Source: CAZYFH01 sp965197395 (GTDB lineage Bacteria; Acidobacteriota; Vicinamibacteria; Vicinamibacterales; UBA8438). Taken from it: a stretch of 64,000 nucleotides of DNA. Within the stretch, counting starts at the first letter, position 1; the number at the start of each line of letters is the position of its first letter. The notes under the pieces are model-generated. The model did no database searches. It worked only from the letters and a program-made list of their open reading frames with translations, and was not told the origin of the DNA. Made by a program: the position numbers and the translations under genes. Below are positions 51,898 through 60,233 of this stretch, one piece after another. The stretch is from assembly GCA_965197395.1 (NCBI GenBank), contig CBDANB010000002.1:1-64000 (forward strand), written 5' to 3'.

Positions 51898-53351
51898 TCA
51901 AGTTGACGAAAAGCTAGTCGATCGACCCCCAAGATACTGGGCTCGATCCAGCCGTGAACCCGCCATGCTGGGCATCAAGAATGGGCGCTTCAGGGATTCG
52001 GGTGGGCATGAGCACGTGCCTCATCCGGGTACAAGTCCAGGCCTCCGAGATGGAAGTAGATAGCCTTGCGGAACCGCTCCCGGCTCCGAAACCCTGCGGC
52101 CTGTTTCTTGATCCACTGGATGCGTGAGTTGAGGGCCTCGGCGGTCGCGTTCGTGATGCCGCTGATGATGGCGTTGATGACCCCGGCGAAATGTCGTCGG
52201 ACGGTCCGTGCGACTCGGACCATGGGTGCCAGGCGCGAGCGGGCCATCCAGGTGAGCACCGCCTTCAGCGCCCGCTCCGCCCGTTGGGGTTGGCGAAACG
52301 CGAAGGCGTCCATGAACGTTTCCTTGATGGCCCAGGCGCGGGCGACCTTGAGGTTGCTGGATTTGAGCTGCGTTAGCTCGGCCGCCTGTGCCCGCGACAT
52401 GTTCCAGGGGTTCATGAGGAAGAGATGCCGTGTGCCCTTGAGGCGCTCGTCGTGGTTCTCGAGCAGCGTTTTGTGCTCGTCACGACGGACCTTGTTCACC
52501 GCATCGCCCAGCAGGCTGGCGAGGTGGTACTTGTCGAAGACAATCCGCTCGTGCGCGTGTGGCCCCAACGCTCGGGTGACCGCGCTCAGGTAGGCGCCCG
52601 ACATGTCCATCGCGACCGCCTCGATGCGGGCTCGTTCGGCGGTGGTGAGCGGGTCGAAGAAGCCGCTGAGCGAGTCCGCCGAGCGGCCATCTGCGACAAA
52701 GAGGACCACCGCCCGCACGGGATCACAGACAACGGTCACGTATTCGTGCCGCTTCTGGAACGAGGTCTCATCGACGCCCACGACCTTGGGCACCGAGCGC
52801 TTGCGGCGGGCGAGCCCTCGGTCCACCGCGCGCTCCATGATGCCCGCCACCTGGTCCCAGGTCAGGGCGAGCAGCTCGGCGACGGCTTTGATGCTGGCGT
52901 GCTGCAGCCACTCGATGACCAGACACTCGAAGAGGGCGGTGAAGCGAGACCGGGGAGCCGCCCAGGGCACCTTCACCTGCCTGATGCCATGCGTCGGACA
53001 ATCGATCCGGGGAATCTCCGCCACGAGCAGGGTCTTGTATTGCATCGTGTCCAGGTGCCGCCACGACCGCGTCCGGGTGTCATGGCGCGAGCAGCGCTCG
53101 CTGCACTCCGGGCACGGCGCCGGCGCATCCGCCCGGAGGGCCACAAAGACCTGCACTGAGTGGTCCTCCATCGAGAGGCCCACATCGACGACTTCCCACG
53201 GCGGTTCGAGGCCGAGAAGCTTGGCGTACAAGTCACGGTCTTGCATGGTGGGATGCTACCGCGACCCACGCTTGTCCTCCACGAGGTGTTGAGATAGCCA
53301 CCCGAAAGCCGGAAGAGCCCAAGAATGGCCGTCGGCCTCAACTTGACAATA
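51898..53351 (-). mobile_element. ISL3-family element, complete
   Basis: The left end starts GTCAAGTTGACGAAAAGCT at 51898 and the right end finishes CCTCAACTTGACAATA near 53350; CAAGTTGA is the shared inverted core. One intact transposase gene lies between. The ends are the same as those of the miniature element at 8.67-8.78 kb. Confidence 0.85.
51990..53246 (-). CDS. ISL3-family transposase
   Basis: A 418-residue transposase. N-terminal zinc-finger-like Cys pair and helix (PCPECSERCSRHDTRTRSWR), DDE core with VVGVDETSFQKRHEYVTVVC and AVAMDMSGAYLSAV, a YHLASLLGDAVNKVRRDE segment, and the closing GITNATAEALNSRIQWIKK, with the catalytic Glu, then GFRSRERFRKAIYFHLGGL. Intact. Confidence 0.95.
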   Translation of the reverse strand: MQDRDLYAKLLGLEPPWEVVDVGLSMEDHSVQVFVALRADAPAPCPECSERCSRHDTRTRSWRHLDTMQYKTLLVAEIPRIDCPTHGIRQVKVPWAAPRSRFTALFECLVIEWLQHASIKAVAELLALTWDQVAGIMERAVDRGLARRKRSVPKVVGVDETSFQKRHEYVTVVCDPVRAVVLFVADGRSADSLSGFFDPLTTAERARIEAVAMDMSGAYLSAVTRALGPHAHERIVFDKYHLASLLGDAVNKVRRDEHKTLLENHDERLKGTRHLFLMNPWNMSRAQAAELTQLKSSNLKVARAWAIKETFMDAFAFRQPQRAERALKAVLTWMARSRLAPMVRVARTVRRHFAGVINAIISGITNATAEALNSRIQWIKKQAAGFRSRERFRKAIYFHLGGLDLYPDEARAHAHPNP

Positions 53352-53353
53352 CC

Positions 53354-53821
53354 TCAGTAGGTGGTGTGACCAGCCAGGTGCGTCCAGCTGGTGAAGACGT
53401 CCAGCGCCCCTTCGCACGGGACGCGTTCCATCGGCAACGCCCGCTTCTCGAACGGCTTCGCCAGTTCCTCGTAGATGAACTCGTCGCGAAACTCGATGCC
53501 GGCCGCGTCATGCCGGCCGAGGGAGAAGTACACCCTACCGATGCGTGACCAGTAGATGGCGCTCAGGCACATGGGGCATGGCTCACAACTGGAGTAGATC
53601 TCGCAGCCCGACAGGTCGTACGTCCCCCGCTCGCGGCACGCGTTCCTGATAGCCACGACTTCGGCATGGGCGGTGGGGTCATTCGAACTCAGCACCTCGT
53701 TCCAGCCCTCGCCGACGATTGTGCCGTCCCGGACGATCACGGCGCCGAACGGCCCGCCGTGCCCCAACTCCATGCCGCTCTTGGAAAGCGCCACCGCCCG
53801 CTTCATGTGTGTTTCGTTCAT
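53354..53821 (-). CDS. Guanine deaminase-like nucleoside deaminase
   Basis: A 155-residue enzyme of the CMP/dCMP deaminase fold. Zinc-binding HAE is in TAHAEVVAIRNACRERG near residue 53, and the PCPMC site in SSCEPCPMCLSAIYWSRIGR near 80-100. The pattern FGAVIVRDGTIVGEGWNEV and the overall length match bacterial guanine deaminases (GuaD type), which convert guanine to xanthine; adenine-tRNA deaminase is the main alternative. The ISL3 right end lies within 3 bases of its stop. The start is ATG at 53821 or the ATG five codons later. Confidence 0.82.
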   Translation of the reverse strand: MNETHMKRAVALSKSGMELGHGGPFGAVIVRDGTIVGEGWNEVLSSNDPTAHAEVVAIRNACRERGTYDLSGCEIYSSCEPCPMCLSAIYWSRIGRVYFSLGRHDAAGIEFRDEFIYEELAKPFEKRALPMERVPCEGALDVFTSWTHLAGHTTY

Positions 53822-53833
53822 AGTTTTGGCTCT

Positions 53834-54200
53834 TCAGCAGAATCTGTGGGCGCTTTCTGGCTCCGGCAAGTGCCCCAGCGTGTGGTATAGGGCGATTTCG
53901 AGACATCGATAGGTCCGAAAGCCATAGGCCCTTTTGGTGGTGAGTTTGGCCTTGTTGTTCAATCCTTCGACCGCGCCGACTGAAATCTGCCCGCAGGCCT
54001 TGCACCAGTTCAACAAGAAGGCGCGGTGCGCGCGCAGTGAGCGCGCGACCTTCTTCATCGGGTCGATGCGCGACCGCATCACCTGGATACACCACCGGTC
54101 CAAGAACAGGCCCGCCCAGTGGGCCGATCGATACCTCCAGAACGGCGCGAAGTCTTCGCGCAGCAACATGCTGCGTGAATCGCCCCGGGTTCTCCGGAGA
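53834..54200 (-). pseudogene. Second ISL3-type transposase tail
   Basis: About 110 residues ending a transposase: LLREDFAPFWRYRSAHWAGL, then GAVEGLNNKAKLTTKRAYGF and RTYRCLEIALYHTLGHLPEP. This is the Glu-containing end of another ISL3 subgroup, not that at 52-53 kb. The 5' half is missing. Confidence 0.8.
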
Positions 54201-54205
54201 GCTCA

Positions 54206-54512
54206 TTAGTTGACTCCGGCCATTGTGGCTGGCGCTTCTTGTGCCCGATAGTACTGCTGTTCGTACTCGGCCGGTGGCACGTCGCCGATCGACGTCAAGA
54301 GCCGCCGGTTGTTGAACCAGTCCACCCATTCGAGCGTCGCAAACTCCACGGCCTCGAGATGCCGCCACGGGCCGCGCCGACGAATCACTTCGGTCTTGTA
54401 CAGCCCGATCACCGACTCAGCGAGGGCGTTGTCGTACGAGTCACCCACGCTCCCCACGGACGGCTCGATGCCCGACTCGGCCAGCCGGTCCGTGTAGCGA
54501 ATGGAGAGATAC
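54206..54512 (-). pseudogene. IS3-family OrfB C-terminal fragment
   Basis: SVGSVGDSYDNALAESVIGL, RGPWRHLEAVEFATLEWVDW and FNNRRLLTSIGDVPPAEYE: the last third of an IS3-type OrfB with the catalytic Glu. Its upstream part is cut by the left end of IS21 copy 3. Confidence 0.9.
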
Positions 54513-54623
54513 TGACCACCCCGTGATCAGCGACAATTAGAATTCCCGCCTGGCGACAATTAGAAATGCCGGTGTGTCGACGGTCGGCACCAGTCCAAAC
54601 TCTGGCAACGAAAGGAGTTTGGC

Positions 54624-56105
54624 TTGGTTACAAACCGTCAGGTGAGGAAGCTGATGACGTTACTGCATCAGGAGGCCACGCTGTCGACGGCGGCCGCGAA
54701 GGCGGGGATGGACGAGCGGACGGCCCGGAAGTACCGCCGGTTGGGGACGCTGCCCAGTGAGGTGCGGCAGCCGCACGACTGGCGGACGCGGCCGGATCCG
54801 TTCGCGGGTGTGTGGGACGAGGTACGGGCGAAGCTGGAAGCGACGCCGGCGCTGCAGGCCAAGACGCTGTTTGCGGACCTGCAACGGCGTCAGCCGGGGC
54901 GCTTTCAGGACGGCCAGCTCCGCACGTTGCAGCGCCGCATCAAGCGCTGGCGCGCGCTGGCGGGGCGCCCGAAGGAGGTGTTCTTCGAGCAGCGGTATGA
55001 GCCGGGCGCCCTGGGGCAATCGGATTTCACCTACATGACCGGCCTGGAGATCCGGATCCAGGGCCAGCCGTTCGATCACTTGCTGTACCACTTTGTGTTG
55101 CCGTATTCGAACTGGGAGTGGGGGACGGTGTGCTTCACCGAGAGCTTCGAGAGCCTGAGTGCAGGCCTGCAAACGGCCCTGTGGAAGCTCGGCGGTGCCC
55201 CGCACGCGCATCGGACGGATCGCCTGAGCGCCGCGGTGCACCAGGAGATTCACCCCGCGGTGTTCACCCGGCGGTATCGCGCGCTGCTGGCGCACTATCG
55301 GATGGACGGGCAGCGGATCCAGGCATCGAAGCCCCATGAGAACGGCGACATCGAGCAGCGGCATCACCGGATCAAGGAGGCGGTCGACCAAGCGCTGCTG
55401 CTGCGCGGCAGCCGGGACTTCGCCACACGTGCGACGTACGAGACGTTTCTCGGGCAGATGTTCGAGACCCTCAATGCCGGGCGCCGCACGCGCCTCCAGC
55501 TGGAACGGCCGCAGCTGCGGCACTTGCCGCTCGGCCGGCAGGACGCGTGGAAACGGGTGGACGTACGCGTCACCGGCGGCAGCCTGATCCGAGTCGCGGG
55601 GAATCGCTACTCTGTGGACAGCCGCTTGATCGGCGAGCGCGTCCAGGTGCGCGTGTGCGCCGATGAGCTCCAGGTGTGGTACGCGCAACGCCACGTCGAG
55701 ACGGTGCCGCGCCTCCGCGGGTCGGGCAAGCACCGGATCCAATACCGGCACATCATCGATTGGCTGGTGCGGAAGCCGGGCGCCTTCGAGCACTACCGGT
55801 ACCGCGACGAGCTGTTTCCCACGACGCAGTTCCGCCTGGCCTACGATGCGCTGCGCCAGACCGCCACGGGCGCGCGGGCCAGCCAGACCTATCTGCAGAT
55901 CCTCCACCTGGCCGCCCAGGAGAGTGAAGCGGCTGTGGACGCCGCCTTGGGCCACCTGCTCCGCGCCGGCGCCGTGCCCACCGTCGCGGCCGTGGACGCC
56001 CACCTCGCGCCGAACACCCCGCCGGTGGTCGACGTGGAGATCCCGGCGGTCGCGCTCACCGCCTATGACCACCTCTTGGAGGCGGTGGAGGAGGTGCCAT
56101 GGTAG
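54624..56105 (+). CDS. istA: IS21-family transposase IstA, copy 3
   Basis: A 493-residue DDE recombinase. N-terminal HTH (STAAAKAGMDERTARKYRRL), core with GALGQSDFTYMTGLEIRIQ and the HENGDIEQRHHRIKEAVDQ box, C-terminal RVAGNRYSVDSRLIGERVQ. The start is GTG or TTG-rich sequence near 54624 (TTGGTTACAAACCGTCAG), with AAAGGAG upstream. The stop overlaps istB by 7 bases. Intact. Confidence 0.93.
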   Translation: MVTNRQVRKLMTLLHQEATLSTAAAKAGMDERTARKYRRLGTLPSEVRQPHDWRTRPDPFAGVWDEVRAKLEATPALQAKTLFADLQRRQPGRFQDGQLRTLQRRIKRWRALAGRPKEVFFEQRYEPGALGQSDFTYMTGLEIRIQGQPFDHLLYHFVLPYSNWEWGTVCFTESFESLSAGLQTALWKLGGAPHAHRTDRLSAAVHQEIHPAVFTRRYRALLAHYRMDGQRIQASKPHENGDIEQRHHRIKEAVDQALLLRGSRDFATRATYETFLGQMFETLNAGRRTRLQLERPQLRHLPLGRQDAWKRVDVRVTGGSLIRVAGNRYSVDSRLIGERVQVRVCADELQVWYAQRHVETVPRLRGSGKHRIQYRHIIDWLVRKPGAFEHYRYRDELFPTTQFRLAYDALRQTATGARASQTYLQILHLAAQESEAAVDAALGHLLRAGAVPTVAAVDAHLAPNTPPVVDVEIPAVALTAYDHLLEAVEEVPW

Positions 56106-56887
56106 TGAATCCGACGGGCGAGCTAGAGCAGCATCTGAAGGAACTGCATCTGCCCACGATGCGGCAGTGCTACGGCGAGCAGGCGACGGTGGCCACCCAC
56201 GACTCGTGGACCTATGAGCAGTATCTGCACGGGGTGGTGGCGCTGGAGGTCGACGCGCGGCGGCAGAACCGCGTGGCGCGCTATCTCCGCGAGTCCCGGC
56301 TCCCCCCGGAGAAGAGCTGGGACGCGTTTAACCGCAAGCGGTTACCCCGCAAGATCGATGTGCAACTCAACACGCTGCGCGACGGGGCGTTCATCGACCG
56401 CCATGAGAACGTCCTCGCCTTCGGCAATCCGGGGAGCGGGAAGACGCACCTCTTGTGCGCCCTCGGCCAGGAACTCATCCACCGGGGGCATCGGGTGCTC
56501 TTTGCCACCTGCAGCCTCTTGGTCCAGGAGCTCTTGGTGGCCAAGCGCGAGTTGCGGTTAGCCCGGCTCCTGAAACGGCTCAGCAAGTTCCGGCCGCTCA
56601 TCATCGATGACCTCGGCTACGTCCAGCAGGAGCGCGAGGAGATGGAGGTGCTGTTCACGTTGTTGGCAGACCGCTACGAGCGCGGGAGCGTCATGCTCAC
56701 GAGCAATCTGCCGTTCTCGAAATGGGAGCAGATCTTCAAGGACCCCATGACCACCGCCGCGGCCATCGACCGGCTCGTCCATCACAGCATCATTCTGGAA
56801 CTGAACGTCCCGAGCTATCGACTCGAGCACTCCAAGAAAACCAAGGGCAAGGCCGCCACCGCGGCCGCGACGAGGCCGAACCCATGA
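56099..56887 (+). CDS. istB: IS21-family helper ATPase IstB, copy 3
   Basis: A 262-residue AAA+ ATPase: GNPGSGKTHLLCALG (Walker A, near 105-119), RPLIIDDLGYVQQEREEMEV (Walker B), LTSNLPFSKWEQIF and the closing LVHHSIILELNVPSYRLEHS. ATG at 56099 overlaps istA. Intact. Confidence 0.93.
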   Translation: MVVNPTGELEQHLKELHLPTMRQCYGEQATVATHDSWTYEQYLHGVVALEVDARRQNRVARYLRESRLPPEKSWDAFNRKRLPRKIDVQLNTLRDGAFIDRHENVLAFGNPGSGKTHLLCALGQELIHRGHRVLFATCSLLVQELLVAKRELRLARLLKRLSKFRPLIIDDLGYVQQEREEMEVLFTLLADRYERGSVMLTSNLPFSKWEQIFKDPMTTAAAIDRLVHHSIILELNVPSYRLEHSKKTKGKAATAAATRPNP

Positions 56888-57324
56888 TCTGGAGGCCGGG
56901 CGGGCAACGCGACCCGCGAGGATGCCCCAGGAGACGATTGCTCGAGCCGGGCCATACCCCAGCACCCCCCTGCTCGGGAGGATCGAGGGTGCTCCCCGGC
57001 GCCGCGGCGCCGCGGTGGGGCCCTGCCTCCGGGAGCGGACCAAGGAGGCTTCGCATCTTTTCTTACGGGTCCGCTCCGTCCGCCAGGGCCCCACCGCAGG
57101 GAGCAACTTCTGGAACGCGGCCAGCCCGGAGCTTGGCCCTGGCAGGCCGCCTCCTTGACGCGCCCTCAAGTGCAGCCGGAGAGATACCGACGGGCTCCAG
57201 CTCTCGCAACGGATTAACAACCTGAGAGGAACCTCTTTTCTTACGGGTCCGCTCCGTCCGCCAGGGCCCCACCGCAGGGAGCAACTTCTCAGCCTTGACC
57301 GAGAGAGGCTGACGGATTAACAAC
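56888..57324. repeat. Repeat-rich, hairpin-forming non-coding part of IS21 copy 3
   Basis: A 56-base direct repeat (CTTTTCTTACGGGTCCGCTC through GGGAGCAACTTCT) occurs at about 57056-57111 and 57235-57290. Its sequence GGTCCGCTCC and CAGGGCCCCACC is inverted relative to GGTGGGGCCCTG and GGAGCGGACC at 57014-57043, giving a long hairpin. ACGGATTAACAACC also occurs twice (near 57209 and 57311). No protein is apparent. Confidence 0.75.
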
Positions 57325-57344
57325 CGGGAATTCTAATTGTCGTC

Positions 57345-57457
57345 GACCGGAAAGAATGATTGACGCCGGACAGGGCGAGGCCTGCTTCGGGTGCCCCCAA
57401 CAGCAGCGCTGAGGCGAAGAGCCCAAAAAAAAGGGACTTTCGCGGGAAGAAACGCAT
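57345..57457 (-). pseudogene. Signal-peptide start of a truncated secreted-protein gene
   Basis: From an ATG at 57457 the minus strand reads MRFFPRKSLFF, and after a one-base shift in a run of eight A/T it continues LFASALLLGAPEAGLALS, a good signal peptide. The gene is cut by the right end of IS21. The NHL-repeat fragment upstream ends just before it. Confidence 0.5.
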
Positions 57458-57489
57458 GTGACCTCTCATCTGAATCGCATAGCGCGCGG

Positions 57490-57681
57490 CTAGTTGCCGT
57501 TCAGGCGCACGAATTTCTGGAGCCGGTGCCCTGTCTGGACCTCACCGGTATAGAGATTCCCCTGGGAATCGAAGTCCATGTAGTGGAGCCAATCGAATTG
57601 GCCCGGCTGGCCCCCACCCGTACCCCAAGAGTACACCGGCTCGAGCGTCGCCCTATCCAGGGCCCACACCTTGTTGTTGGC
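57490..57681 (-). pseudogene. NHL-repeat protein, C-terminal fragment
   Basis: KVWALDRATLEPVYSWGTGG, GQFDWLHYMDFDSQGNLYTG and HRLQKFVRLNGN: the last beta-propeller blades of an NHL/SMP-30-like protein. It is cut at the 46-bp repeat to its right. No start. Confidence 0.7.
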
Positions 57682-57727
57682 CGGGATTTCCGTTTTGCCT
57701 GCCCCGGATGGCCCCTTTATACACCCG
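57682..57727 (-). repeat. 46-bp dispersed repeat, copy 2
   Basis: Matches the complement of 47662-47707 at 42 of 46 positions and cuts the NHL-repeat gene here. 57728-57790 holds nothing that I can name. Confidence 0.85.
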
Positions 57728-57790
57728 AGGGCCGCCGAGCGCACGAAACTCTGTTCATCGCACAATCGTCCAGCTCCAGAGGCCGTCACC

Positions 57791-58570
57791 TCAGCCCGCG
57801 CTGACGTGCGACCGACTGGAGCCCCTGCTTTCAGGGCATTCCTCAGACACCGCTCCACACTTGTGCCCTTTCTTCGTCAGGCGGGCTTCGTTGCACTCGC
57901 CGCGCGTCAGCCTGCCGGGACCGGTAGCGCCCAGATCCTCCGCAGCATGTCGCCGAACAGCCGCCGGGTCAGATGCCCTTCCGCCAGCAGGAGCCAGTTG
58001 CTTCTCCATCGAGTCTTTCACCGACTGGGGCGGCACGATGTTCTTGACCTCGAAGCGCTTCACCTTCAACCCCCATTGGTGTTCCACCTCCTGCAGGACT
58101 TTCACGACTCGACTGTTGATCTCATCCCGCTCCTCGAACGTCCGATCGAGCTCCAGGAGACCTATCACCGCGCGTGTTGTGGTCTGGGCCAATTGGATCG
58201 CGGCATACTGGTAATCCGTGACGCCATAGCTGGCGTTGACGGCGTCCGTCACCTGCATGTAGAGCACCCCGTCCACCTCGACTTGGACGTTGTCTCTCGT
58301 GAAGCACTCCTGAGGCGGAACATCCACCGCCTCTTCCTTCAGCGATTGCACGAACGCGACGGTCTCGACGAACGGCACGAGGAGGTGGAAGCCTGGCTGC
58401 AGGGTCTTGTCGTACCGCCCCAATCGCTCAACGATGAAGGCGCTCTGCGTGGGAACGATTCGTATCGATCCCGCCAGCTTGATGATGACGACGACGAAGA
58501 TGACACCCCACACGACGAGATTGAAGATTGCCACTTTCGTAACCCCGCTTACCTGGTCGGCACGATTCAC
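57791..58570 (-). CDS. SPFH-family protein with replaced C-terminus
   Basis: About 190 residues of normal SPFH sequence: membrane helix (VAIFNLVVWGVIFVVVIIKL), FIVERLGRYDKTLQPGFHLL, LDRTFEERDEINSRVVKVLQ and VKRFEVKNIVPPQSVKDSME, then after SMEKQL the sequence switches (near 58004) to unrelated residues rich in Arg, Gly and Glu, losing the coiled coil and C-terminal cap. In another frame the switched part reads EGHLTRRLFGDMLRRIWALP, the tail of some other gene. GTG at 58570 overlaps the stop of the preceding SPFH gene (GTGA). A truncated partner that may still insert in the membrane. Confidence 0.75.
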   Translation of the reverse strand: MNRADQVSGVTKVAIFNLVVWGVIFVVVIIKLAGSIRIVPTQSAFIVERLGRYDKTLQPGFHLLVPFVETVAFVQSLKEEAVDVPPQECFTRDNVQVEVDGVLYMQVTDAVNASYGVTDYQYAAIQLAQTTTRAVIGLLELDRTFEERDEINSRVVKVLQEVEHQWGLKVKRFEVKNIVPPQSVKDSMEKQLAPAGGRASDPAAVRRHAAEDLGATGPGRLTRGECNEARLTKKGHKCGAVSEECPESRGSSRSHVSAG

Positions 58571-59523
58571 GGAACGTTCGACGGGGCAGTCACGTTGTGC
58601 CGGGCTGGTAGCTTTTGGGCCACCTCGGCCATGCCCTCGAAGAACCCTTGCAGCGTTGCCAGTTGCGCTGGAACCACGGACACGTCGGATGCCTGCAGGA
58701 TCCTGCCGAATTCGTCGATGAACTGCTCGAGGACCTGCATCTTCACCGCCAAGGCACCTCCGGGTCGGCGAACGGCGGTGGCGATGGCGGCAATCGCCGT
58801 AGCCGAGGCCGCGGCCAGCAGGGCAATCTCGTCCGACCGCCCCTTCGCCTCGTTGATCCGGCGCTGCCGGTCGCCCTCTGACACGTTGATGGCCTCCTGC
58901 CGTTCGCCTTCCGACACGTTGATCCTGGCCTCCTTGTCGGCCACAGCAAGGGTAATCTGAGCGCGTTTCTGTCTCTCGGCTTCCATCTGCTTCTCGAGCG
59001 TTTCCAGCACCTTCCCCGATGGGGTGATGTTCTTGATCTCGTAGCGCAACATCTTGATGCCCCAGGGATCGGACGCGGTGTCGATCTCCTTGACGATGCT
59101 CTTGTTGATGTCCTCCCGTTCGGAGAACGTCTGCTCCAATGTCAACTTGCCGATTTCAGAACGCATCGTTGTCTGGGCCAGATTGATGGAGGCCCTTGGG
59201 TAAGACGCGATCCCGTAGCTGGCCTTGTAGGAATCGACGACCTTCAAGAAGATGAGACCATCCACGTCGACCTGGATGTTGTCCTTGGTAATGCAGCTTT
59301 GCGGCGGTATGTCGATCACCTGCTCGCGTCGCTCCTGACGATAGGCGACCCGGTCGATAAACGGGATCAGCAGGTAGAATCCCGCTGGCAGGATGGCGGC
59401 AAACTTTCCGAGCCGTTCCAGCACCACCTCTTCCCGGGTGGGCACGATCAGCAGCGTGTTCCACAACACGAGGATCGTCCCAACGACGAGCACCGTCATG
59501 ATCGTAACTACCACCTCACCCAT
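58567..59523 (-). CDS. SPFH/stomatin-family protein, copy 2
   Basis: A 318-residue paraslipin: membrane helix (VTIMTVLVVGTILVLWNTLL), SPFH domain with VVLERLGKFAAILPAGFYLL and SREDINKSIVKEI-like core (FSEREDINKSIVKEIDTASD), IKMLRYEIKNITPSGKVLET, then a coiled coil with two NVSEGERQ repeats and FVPAQLATLQGFF-like end. It lies 15 bases after nfeD on the minus strand and overlaps a second SPFH gene, so this operon had two SPFH proteins, unlike the one at 48 kb. Confidence 0.9.
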   Translation of the reverse strand: MGEVVVTIMTVLVVGTILVLWNTLLIVPTREEVVLERLGKFAAILPAGFYLLIPFIDRVAYRQERREQVIDIPPQSCITKDNIQVDVDGLIFLKVVDSYKASYGIASYPRASINLAQTTMRSEIGKLTLEQTFSEREDINKSIVKEIDTASDPWGIKMLRYEIKNITPSGKVLETLEKQMEAERQKRAQITLAVADKEARINVSEGERQEAINVSEGDRQRRINEAKGRSDEIALLAAASATAIAAIATAVRRPGGALAVKMQVLEQFIDEFGRILQASDVSVVPAQLATLQGFFEGMAEVAQKLPARHNVTAPSNVP

Positions 59524-59538
59524 ACTCGCCCTCCCATG

Positions 59539-60036
59539 TCAGGCTGGATCAGAGGAGCGTTGCCCGCCGTCAGCGGTGTTAGCCGCGTCGCAAGGCTGGA
59601 CTCGCCACCCGAGACTCTCGCGATAGAGGATCGTGACCTTGGCGCCGGGTAGGATCTCTGCCGAGTCGGAAGTCGCCGGCCAGGTGGTCCCTTGAAACGA
59701 GATCCGTCCGTCCGTGTGTTCAGGCGAAACCGCCTCGACAACCTCGGCCACCGAGCCGAACAAGTCGACATCCTCCGCAAGCGACGTGAAGCTCGTCTCG
59801 GAGGGCACCAGACGTTGCAGCGATGACCGCACGAGGACGAGCAACGCCAACGACGACGCGAACCAAGCAACGAACGAGTAGGCGAGACTGTCGATCAGGC
59901 CCAGCCAGCGCAAGAGGGCAACCAGCACGGCGCCGACGCCTAGGAACACGGCGACCAGGCCCGGTAGAAACAGCTCGCTCGCGACGAGGATAATGCCCGC
60001 GAGCAGCCACAGCCAGGTCATCGTGTCTGGCGACAT
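59539..60036 (-). CDS. nfeD: NfeD-family membrane protein, copy 2
   Basis: A 165-residue short NfeD: membrane segments LWLLAGIILVASELFLPG, VFLGVGAVLVALLRWLG and YSFVAWFASSLALLVLVRS, then an OB fold (ISFQGTTWPATSDSAEILPG, AKVTILYRESLGWRVQPC). First gene of the nfeD-SPFH-SPFH operon on the minus strand. Intact. Confidence 0.85.
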   Translation of the reverse strand: MSPDTMTWLWLLAGIILVASELFLPGLVAVFLGVGAVLVALLRWLGLIDSLAYSFVAWFASSLALLVLVRSSLQRLVPSETSFTSLAEDVDLFGSVAEVVEAVSPEHTDGRISFQGTTWPATSDSAEILPGAKVTILYRESLGWRVQPCDAANTADGGQRSSDPA

Positions 60037-60233
60037 GTGGTCTCACCTGAAACCGAGGTCTCGATTTTTGCTGATCGGATACGGCCTCTTATACACCCAC
60101 ACCCTCTCCCCACGTCCAGGTTTCTTCATCGTGCGTTTGGTCCGCGTTCCGCGCTCTGAGTCGGAGAACAATGAGAAACTACGATCGACCTCGTGTCCCC
60201 GGTCTCGTCGATTTGAGAAAGTGAGTCGTCACG

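Larger units (their letters stand above)
54531..57342 (+). mobile_element. IS21-family element, copy 3, with extra 3' DNA
   Basis: The terminal repeats CGACAATTAGAATTCCCG (54531-54548) and its complement at 57325-57342 match exactly. A second CGACAATTAGAA lies inside the left end. istA and istB are intact, but between the istB stop (56887) and the right end there are 437 extra bases with repeated hairpins. Confidence 0.88.

Noticed and set aside
54660..56072. Minus-strand open frame of 470 codons opposite istA copy 3
   Set aside because: Composition (Arg, Val, His and Gly rich, no motif) is that of an antisense frame; istA on the plus strand is unmistakable.
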